Below are positions 58,411-64,000 of a stretch of DNA of 64,000 nucleotides, piece after piece. The DNA is taken from NCBI RefSeq assembly GCF_020526085.1, contig NZ_CP084874.1, positions 4,092,001 through 4,156,000 on the forward strand, given 5' to 3'. Source of the DNA: Klebsiella africana. Its GTDB lineage: Bacteria > Pseudomonadota > Gammaproteobacteria > Enterobacterales > Enterobacteriaceae. The position numbers and the translations under genes are program-made. Position 1 is the first letter of the stretch. Each line of letters begins with the position of its first letter. The notes under the pieces were generated by a model. It ran no database searches. It saw nothing but the letters and a program-made list of their open reading frames with translations, and had not been told where the DNA came from.

Positions 58411-59679
58411 ATGTATGATTTCGTGATTATCGGCGGCGGCATCATCGGCATGTCGACCGCCATGCAGTTAATTGAGATTTACCCGGACGCCCGTATTGCC
58501 CTGCTGGAAAAAGAGTCCGGCCCGGCCTGCCATCAGACCGGCCACAACAGCGGCGTGATCCACGCCGGGGTGTATTACACGCCCGGCAGCCTCAAGGCGC
58601 AGTTTTGCCTCGCCGGCAACCGCGCCACCAAGGCCTTTTGCGAGCAGAACGGCATCCGCTATGACGTCTGCGGCAAAATGCTGGTTGCCACCTCGCCGCT
58701 GGAGATGGAGCGGATGCGCGCCCTGTGGGATCGCACCGCCGCCAACGGCCTGCAGCGGGAATGGCTGAGCGCCGGGGAGCTGCGTGAACGCGAGCCGAAC
58801 ATCAGCGGACTGGGCGGGATCTTCGTCCCTTCCAGCGGCATCGTCAGCTACCGTGAAGTGGCGGCGGCGATGGCGAAGATCTTCGAAGCGAAAGGCGGCA
58901 CCATCGTCTACGACGCCGAAGTCAGCGCCCTGTCAGAACACGCCAGCGGCGTGGTGATCCGCACCCGCCAGGGCGGCGAGTATGAGGCCTCGACGCTGAT
59001 CGCTTGTTCGGGCTTGATGGCCGATCGGCTGGTGAAAATGATTGGCGTCGATCCCGGATTTATCATTTGCCCGTTCCGCGGCGAGTATTTCCAGCTGGCG
59101 CCGCAGCACAACCAGATCGTCAACCATTTGATCTATCCGATCCCCGATCCGGCGATGCCGTTCCTCGGCGTCCATCTGACCCGCATGGTCGACGGCAGCG
59201 TCACCGTCGGCCCTAACGCGGTGCTGGCGCTGAAGCGCGAAGGCTACCGCAAGCGCGACATCTCGCTGGCCGATACCCTGGAGATCCTCACCTCGCCCGG
59301 CATCCGCCGGGTACTGCAAAACAACCTGCGCTCCGGACTGGGCGAAATGAAGAATTCGCTATGCAGAAGCGGCTATCTGCGGTTGGTGCAGAAATACTGC
59401 CCGAGCCTGACGCTGAGCGATTTACGCCCGTGGCCGTCCGGCGTGCGGGCGCAGGCCGTGTCACCGCAGGGCAAGCTGATCGACGATTTTCTCTTCGTCA
59501 CCACCGCGCGTTCGATACATACCTGCAATGCGCCATCGCCAGCGGCCACCTCCGCTATCCCGATCGGCGCGCATATCGTCAGCAAGGTGCAGACCCTGCT
59601 GGCCAGCCAGAGCAATCCCGGACGCACGCTGCGTGCAGCACGTAGCGTGGAGACACTACACGCCGCTTTTACCCGTTAA
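58411..59679 (+). CDS. lhgO: L-2-hydroxyglutarate dehydrogenase/oxidase
   Basis: A 422-aa FAD enzyme that oxidises L-2-hydroxyglutarate, the GlaH product, to 2-oxoglutarate and passes electrons to the membrane quinone pool. The N-terminal dinucleotide-binding motif is VIIGGGIIGMSTAMQL, followed by the DAO-type block HQTGHNSGVIHAGVYY. The C-terminal end closely follows E. coli LhgO. It starts 27 bp after glaH. Confidence 0.97.
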   Translation: MYDFVIIGGGIIGMSTAMQLIEIYPDARIALLEKESGPACHQTGHNSGVIHAGVYYTPGSLKAQFCLAGNRATKAFCEQNGIRYDVCGKMLVATSPLEMERMRALWDRTAANGLQREWLSAGELREREPNISGLGGIFVPSSGIVSYREVAAAMAKIFEAKGGTIVYDAEVSALSEHASGVVIRTRQGGEYEASTLIACSGLMADRLVKMIGVDPGFIICPFRGEYFQLAPQHNQIVNHLIYPIPDPAMPFLGVHLTRMVDGSVTVGPNAVLALKREGYRKRDISLADTLEILTSPGIRRVLQNNLRSGLGEMKNSLCRSGYLRLVQKYCPSLTLSDLRPWPSGVRAQAVSPQGKLIDDFLFVTTARSIHTCNAPSPAATSAIPIGAHIVSKVQTLLASQSNPGRTLRAARSVETLHAAFTR

Positions 59680-59702
59680 CCCCCTGAAGACAGGAAGCGA
59701 TT

Positions 59703-61151
59703 ATGCAACTCAACGATATGACACTGTTTCGCCAGCAGGCGCTGATCGATGGCCAGTGGCGCGATGCGCCCAACGGCGACGTGATTGCGGTGACCAACCC
59801 GGCCAATGGCGAGCAGCTGGGCAGCGTACCGAAAATGGGCGCCGATGAAACCCGCGAAGCGATTGAAGCCGCCAATCGCGCCCTACCCGCCTGGCGCGCT
59901 CTGACCGCCAAAGAGCGGGCGAACATTCTGCGCCGCTGGTTCGATCTTATGCTGGAGAATCAGGACGATCTTGCTCGCCTGATGACCCTCGAGCAGGGAA
60001 AACCGCTGGCGGAAGCCAAAGGCGAAATCAGCTACGCCGCATCCTTTATTGAGTGGTTCGCCGAAGAAGGTAAGCGCATCTACGGCGACACCATTCCGGG
60101 CCACCAGGCCGACAAGCGCCTGCTGGTGATTAAGCAGCCCATCGGCGTTACCGCCGCCATCACCCCGTGGAACTTCCCGGCGGCGATGATCACCCGCAAA
60201 GCGGGCCCGGCGCTGGCCGCGGGCTGCACCATGGTCCTGAAACCGGCCAGCCAGACGCCGTTTTCCGCGCTGGCGCTGGCCGAACTGGCCAATCGCGCCG
60301 GGATCCCCGCCGGAGTGTTCAACGTAGTCACCGGCTCCGCCGGCGCGGTCGGCGGCGAACTGACCAGCAACCCGCTGGTGCGCAAGCTCTCCTTTACCGG
60401 CTCGACCGAGATTGGCCGCCAGCTGATGGAGCAGTGTGCGAAAGACATTAAAAAAGTTTCCCTGGAGCTGGGCGGCAACGCGCCGTTTATCGTCTTTGAC
60501 GACGCCGACCTCGACAAAGCCGTCGAGGGGGCGCTGGCGTCGAAGTTCCGCAATGCCGGGCAAACCTGCGTCTGCGCTAACCGCCTGTACGTCCAGGACG
60601 GGGTGTATGACCGTTTCGCCGAGAAGCTGCAGCAGGCGGTGGAAAAACTGCGCATTGGCGACGGCCTGCAGGACGGCGTAACCACCGGTCCGCTGATCGA
60701 CGAGAAAGCCGTGGCCAAAGTTGAAGAACATATTACCGACGCCATCGCCAAAGGCGCGAAGGTGGTCACCGGCGGCAAACCGCACGCCCTGGGCGGCAAT
60801 TTCTTCCAGCCGACCATCCTGGTCAACGTTCCCGACAGCGCCAAAGTGGCGAAAGAGGAGACCTTCGGCCCGCTGGCCCCGCTGTTCCGCTTTAAAGATG
60901 AAGCCGACGTCATTGCCCAGGCCAACGATACCGAGTTCGGTCTCGCCGCCTATTTCTACGCCCGCGATTTGAGCCGCGTGTTCCGCGTCGGCGAAGCGCT
61001 GGAGTACGGCATCATCGGCATCAACACCGGCATTATCTCGACCGAAGTCGCCCCGTTCGGCGGCGTTAAGGCCTCCGGCCTCGGCCGCGAAGGGTCGAAG
61101 TACGGCATCGAAGATTACTTAGAAATCAAATACATGTGCATTGGCCTTTAA
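59703..61151 (+). CDS. gabD: Succinate-semialdehyde dehydrogenase (NADP+)
   Basis: A 482-aa aldehyde dehydrogenase that oxidises succinate (and glutarate) semialdehyde. The general base is in SLELGGNAPFIVF and the catalytic cysteine in NAGQTCVCANR (about residue 288). The NADP-binding stretch ITPWNFPAAMITRKAGPALA is present. It is 23 bp after lhgO and 12 bp before gabT. Confidence 0.98.
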   Translation: MQLNDMTLFRQQALIDGQWRDAPNGDVIAVTNPANGEQLGSVPKMGADETREAIEAANRALPAWRALTAKERANILRRWFDLMLENQDDLARLMTLEQGKPLAEAKGEISYAASFIEWFAEEGKRIYGDTIPGHQADKRLLVIKQPIGVTAAITPWNFPAAMITRKAGPALAAGCTMVLKPASQTPFSALALAELANRAGIPAGVFNVVTGSAGAVGGELTSNPLVRKLSFTGSTEIGRQLMEQCAKDIKKVSLELGGNAPFIVFDDADLDKAVEGALASKFRNAGQTCVCANRLYVQDGVYDRFAEKLQQAVEKLRIGDGLQDGVTTGPLIDEKAVAKVEEHITDAIAKGAKVVTGGKPHALGGNFFQPTILVNVPDSAKVAKEETFGPLAPLFRFKDEADVIAQANDTEFGLAAYFYARDLSRVFRVGEALEYGIIGINTGIISTEVAPFGGVKASGLGREGSKYGIEDYLEIKYMCIGL

Positions 61152-61163
61152 CAGGAGCGACGG

Positions 61164-62447
61164 ATGAACAGCAATAAAGCAATGATGGCGCGTCGCAGCG
61201 ACGCGGTCCCGCGCGGCGTCGGCCAGATCCATCCTATCTTCGCCGAACGCGCGGAAAACTGCCGGGTGTGGGACGTCGAAGGCCGGGAATATCTCGATTT
61301 TGCCGGCGGTATCGCGGTGCTCAATACCGGCCATCTGCATCCGCAGATTGTCGCCGCCGTGGAGGACCAGCTGAAAAAGCTGTCGCATACCTGCTTCCAG
61401 GTGCTGGCCTACGAGCCTTATCTGGCACTGTGCGAAAAGATGAACCAGAAGGTGCCCGGGGATTTCGCCAAGAAAACCCTGCTGGTGACCACCGGGTCGG
61501 AAGCGGTGGAGAACGCGGTGAAAATCGCCCGCGCAGCAACCGGGCGCAGCGGCGCCATCGCCTTCACCGGTGCCTATCACGGCCGCACCCATTATACCCT
61601 GTCGCTGACCGGTAAAGTAAATCCTTACTCCGCCGGTATGGGCTTAATGCCGGGCCATGTCTATCGCGCTTTGTACCCGTGCGCGCTGCACGGCGTCAGT
61701 GATGACGAGGCGATCGCCAGTATCCATCGCATCTTCAAAAACGATGCCGCGCCGGAAGATATCGCCGCCATCATTATTGAGCCGGTACAGGGTGAAGGCG
61801 GGTTTTATGCTGCCTCCCCGGCCTTTATGCAGCGCTTGCGCGCCCTGTGCGACGAGCACGGCATCATGCTCATCGCCGATGAGGTACAGAGCGGCGCGGG
61901 CCGCACCGGTACCCTGTTCGCCATGGAGCAGATGGGCGTGGCGGCAGATATCACCACCTTCGCCAAATCCATCGCCGGTGGCTTCCCGCTGGCGGGTGTC
62001 ACCGGTCGTGCCGAGGTGATGGACGCCATCGCCCCGGGCGGGCTGGGCGGCACCTACGCCGGCAACCCCATCGCCTGCGCCGCCGCCCTGGCGGTATTGC
62101 AGATTTTCGAGCAGGAAAACTTGCTGGAAAAAGCCAACCAGCTCGGCGATACCCTGCGCCAGGGCCTGCTGGCGATCGCTGAAGATCATCCGGAGATCGG
62201 CGATGTCCGGGGTCTTGGAGCGATGATCGCCATCGAGCTGTTTGAAGAGGGCGACCACAGCAGACCGAATGCAAGACTCACGGCGGATATCGTCGCCCGC
62301 GCGCGCGACAAAGGCCTGATCCTGCTCTCCTGCGGGCCGTACTACAACGTACTGCGCATCCTGGTGCCGCTGACCATCGAAGAGGCGCAGATCGAGCAGG
62401 GGCTGAAGATCATCGCCGACTGCTTTACCGAGGCGAAACAGGCATAG
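61164..62447 (+). CDS. gabT: 4-aminobutyrate aminotransferase
   Basis: A 427-aa class III PLP aminotransferase that moves the amino group of GABA or 5-aminovalerate to 2-oxoglutarate. The PLP lysine is in TFAKSIAGGFPLAGV (about residue 268), with VTTGSEAVENAVKIAR and LIADEVQSGAGRTG as further PLP-pocket motifs. With GabD it feeds glutarate semialdehyde and succinate into central metabolism. Confidence 0.98.
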   Translation: MNSNKAMMARRSDAVPRGVGQIHPIFAERAENCRVWDVEGREYLDFAGGIAVLNTGHLHPQIVAAVEDQLKKLSHTCFQVLAYEPYLALCEKMNQKVPGDFAKKTLLVTTGSEAVENAVKIARAATGRSGAIAFTGAYHGRTHYTLSLTGKVNPYSAGMGLMPGHVYRALYPCALHGVSDDEAIASIHRIFKNDAAPEDIAAIIIEPVQGEGGFYAASPAFMQRLRALCDEHGIMLIADEVQSGAGRTGTLFAMEQMGVAADITTFAKSIAGGFPLAGVTGRAEVMDAIAPGGLGGTYAGNPIACAAALAVLQIFEQENLLEKANQLGDTLRQGLLAIAEDHPEIGDVRGLGAMIAIELFEEGDHSRPNARLTADIVARARDKGLILLSCGPYYNVLRILVPLTIEEAQIEQGLKIIADCFTEAKQA

Positions 62448-62579
62448 AACAACAGACATGCGGACACGAAGTACGTTAGTAAGGGAATGAAGACGAGACC
62501 TGCAAAACAACAATAATACGCGTGCCCCGGCGCGGGAATGTCGGGGCGCTCTCCCAGGTGACACACTTCGAGAGGGTAA

Positions 62580-63983
62580 ATGATGGGGCAACTGTCGCAA
62601 TCACAGGATTTAGGGGCGGGGCTGAAGTCGCGCCACGTCACGATGTTATCTATCGCCGGGGTGATCGGCGCGAGTTTATTTGTCGGATCCAGCGTCGCCA
62701 TTGCCGAGGCAGGCCCGGCGGTGCTGCTGGCCTATCTGTTTGCCGGGCTGCTGGTGGTGATGATTATGCGTATGCTGGCCGAAATGGCGGTCGCCACGCC
62801 GGATACCGGCTCCTTTTCCACCTACGCCGATAAAGCCATCGGCCGCTGGGCGGGGTATACCATCGGCTGGCTGTACTGGTGGTTCTGGGTCCTGGTTATT
62901 CCGCTGGAAGCCAATATCGCGGCGATTATTCTGCATTCGTGGGTGCCGGGCGTCCCGGTGTGGTTGTTCTCCCTGGTGATCACTCTCGCCCTCACCGGCA
63001 GTAACCTGCTTAGCGTTAAGAACTATGGCGAATTCGAGTTCTGGCTGGCGCTGTGCAAAGTGATCGCGATACTGGCGTTTATCGTACTGGGCGCGGTCGC
63101 CATTACCGGCTTTTATCCCTATGCCGAGGTCAGCGGCATTTCGCGCCTGTGGGATCACGGCGGCTTTATGCCGAACGGCTTTGGCGCGGTGCTGAGCGCG
63201 ATGCTGATTACCATGTTCTCGTTTATGGGCGCGGAGATCGTCACCATTGCCGCCGCCGAATCGGACACGCCGGATAAACACATCGTGCGCGCCACCAACT
63301 CGGTGATCTGGCGTATCTCTATTTTTTATCTGTGCTCGATCTTTATCGTCGTCGCCCTCATCCCGTGGAATATGCCGGGGCTGAAGAGCATCGGTTCCTA
63401 TCGCTCGGTGCTCGAGCTGCTGCATATTCCCTACGCGAAGCTGATTATGGACGGTGTGATCCTCCTGTCGGTCACCAGCTGTCTGAACTCGGCGCTGTAT
63501 ACCGCCTCGCGGATGCTCTACTCCCTGAGCCGCCGCGGCGATGCGCCGGCCATCATGGGCCGGACCAACCGCAGCAAAACGCCATACGTGGCGGTGCTGC
63601 TCTCCACCGGCGCGGCCTTCCTCACCGTAGTGGTGAACTATTATGCCCCTGCGAAGGTGTTTAAATTTCTCATCGATAGCTCCGGCGCCATCGCCCTGCT
63701 GGTCTATCTGGTGATTGCCGTTTCACAACTGCGGATGCGTAAAATCCTTCAGGCGCAAGGCGGCGAAATCCGTCTGAGAATGTGGCTCTATCCGTACCTG
63801 ACCTGGCTGGTGATCGCCTTTATCACCTTCGTGCTGGTGGTGATGCTGTTCCGTCCGGCTCAGCAGCTGGAGGTGATCTCTACCGGCCTGTTAGCATTGG
63901 GAATTATTTGTACGGTCCCGATTATGTCGCGCTGGAAAAAGCTGGTATTGTGGCAAAAACTGCCGCTGCAAAATACGCGTTAA
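62580..63983 (+). CDS. gabP: GABA permease
   Basis: A 467-aa APC-family symporter with about twelve membrane segments; the start QSQDLGAGLKSRHVTMLSIA and AEIVTIAAAESDTPDKHIVR mark GabP. The 132-bp gap from gabT contains no terminator that I could identify, so it is probably the last structural gene of the operon; the expected csiR would lie beyond the right edge. Confidence 0.96.
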   Translation: MMGQLSQSQDLGAGLKSRHVTMLSIAGVIGASLFVGSSVAIAEAGPAVLLAYLFAGLLVVMIMRMLAEMAVATPDTGSFSTYADKAIGRWAGYTIGWLYWWFWVLVIPLEANIAAIILHSWVPGVPVWLFSLVITLALTGSNLLSVKNYGEFEFWLALCKVIAILAFIVLGAVAITGFYPYAEVSGISRLWDHGGFMPNGFGAVLSAMLITMFSFMGAEIVTIAAAESDTPDKHIVRATNSVIWRISIFYLCSIFIVVALIPWNMPGLKSIGSYRSVLELLHIPYAKLIMDGVILLSVTSCLNSALYTASRMLYSLSRRGDAPAIMGRTNRSKTPYVAVLLSTGAAFLTVVVNYYAPAKVFKFLIDSSGAIALLVYLVIAVSQLRMRKILQAQGGEIRLRMWLYPYLTWLVIAFITFVLVVMLFRPAQQLEVISTGLLALGIICTVPIMSRWKKLVLWQKLPLQNTR

Positions 63984-64000
63984 CCCTGTTCCCGGCGCCC

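Overview
The window is chromosomal DNA of an enterobacterium, most probably Klebsiella (K. pneumoniae complex). The evidence is E. coli-like core gene blocks (ampH-hemB, phoE / proBA / tRNA-Thr, glaH-lhgO-gabDTP), about 58-60% GC in the core, abundant Klebsiella-type REP palindromes, and near-E. coli-identical ecp fimbrial proteins. The species call is an inference from gene content only.

Layout. 1-10.2 kb: the 3' end of ampH, hemB, a 125-bp tandem REP array, a two-domain acyltransferase resembling the ornithine-lipid synthase OlsF, the taurine operon tauABCD and the S-methylmethionine salvage pair mmuPM with tandem MetJ boxes. 10.4-19.1 kb: a compact ethanolamine module (eat-eutB-eutC) followed by a complete Liv-type ABC transporter. 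19.1-23.2 kb: an intergenic segment of about 1 kb with a candidate 56-aa gene and a structured block between two related repeats, then a four-gene polar amino-acid ABC transporter. 23.2-30.4 kb: the ecpRABCDE common-pilus operon on the minus strand, with a perfect RcsAB box upstream of ecpR and an intrinsic-terminator-like hairpin between ecpA and ecpB. 30.7-34.4 kb: a phosphonate-type ABC transporter. 34.4-36.5 kb: a 112-bp REP array interrupted by a complete IS3-family (IS150-group) element; another repeat unit carries what looks like the scar of an excised copy. 36.5-42.9 kb: a HAD phosphatase, a DMT exporter, an NlpC/P60 lipoprotein, phoE and proBA.

42.99-57 kb: accessory DNA downstream of tRNA-Thr(CGT), noticeably more AT-rich over its first part. 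It holds a DUF4156 lipoprotein, an Ail/Lom-like barrel, two paralogous cassettes of a ToxR/MarT-like membrane regulator plus a FidL-like single-pass partner flanking a CSS-EAL phosphodiesterase, and a divergent chaperone-usher fimbrial operon with two chaperones. A membrane-anchored HNH protein, a SAM methyltransferase and a YjhX/TopAI-like toxin follow. One FidL-like gene is broken by one base in an A8 tract, while its paralogue is intact. No integrase is visible.

57.4-64 kb: the glutarate / L-2-hydroxyglutarate / GABA catabolic operon glaH-lhgO-gabD-gabT-gabP.

The strongest candidate for a little-described system is the double MarT/FidL-like cassette with its EAL phosphodiesterase next to the divergent fimbrial operon: a possible membrane-sensing and c-di-GMP circuit for fimbrial expression. 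The parts are seen in the sequence; the circuit is inferred.
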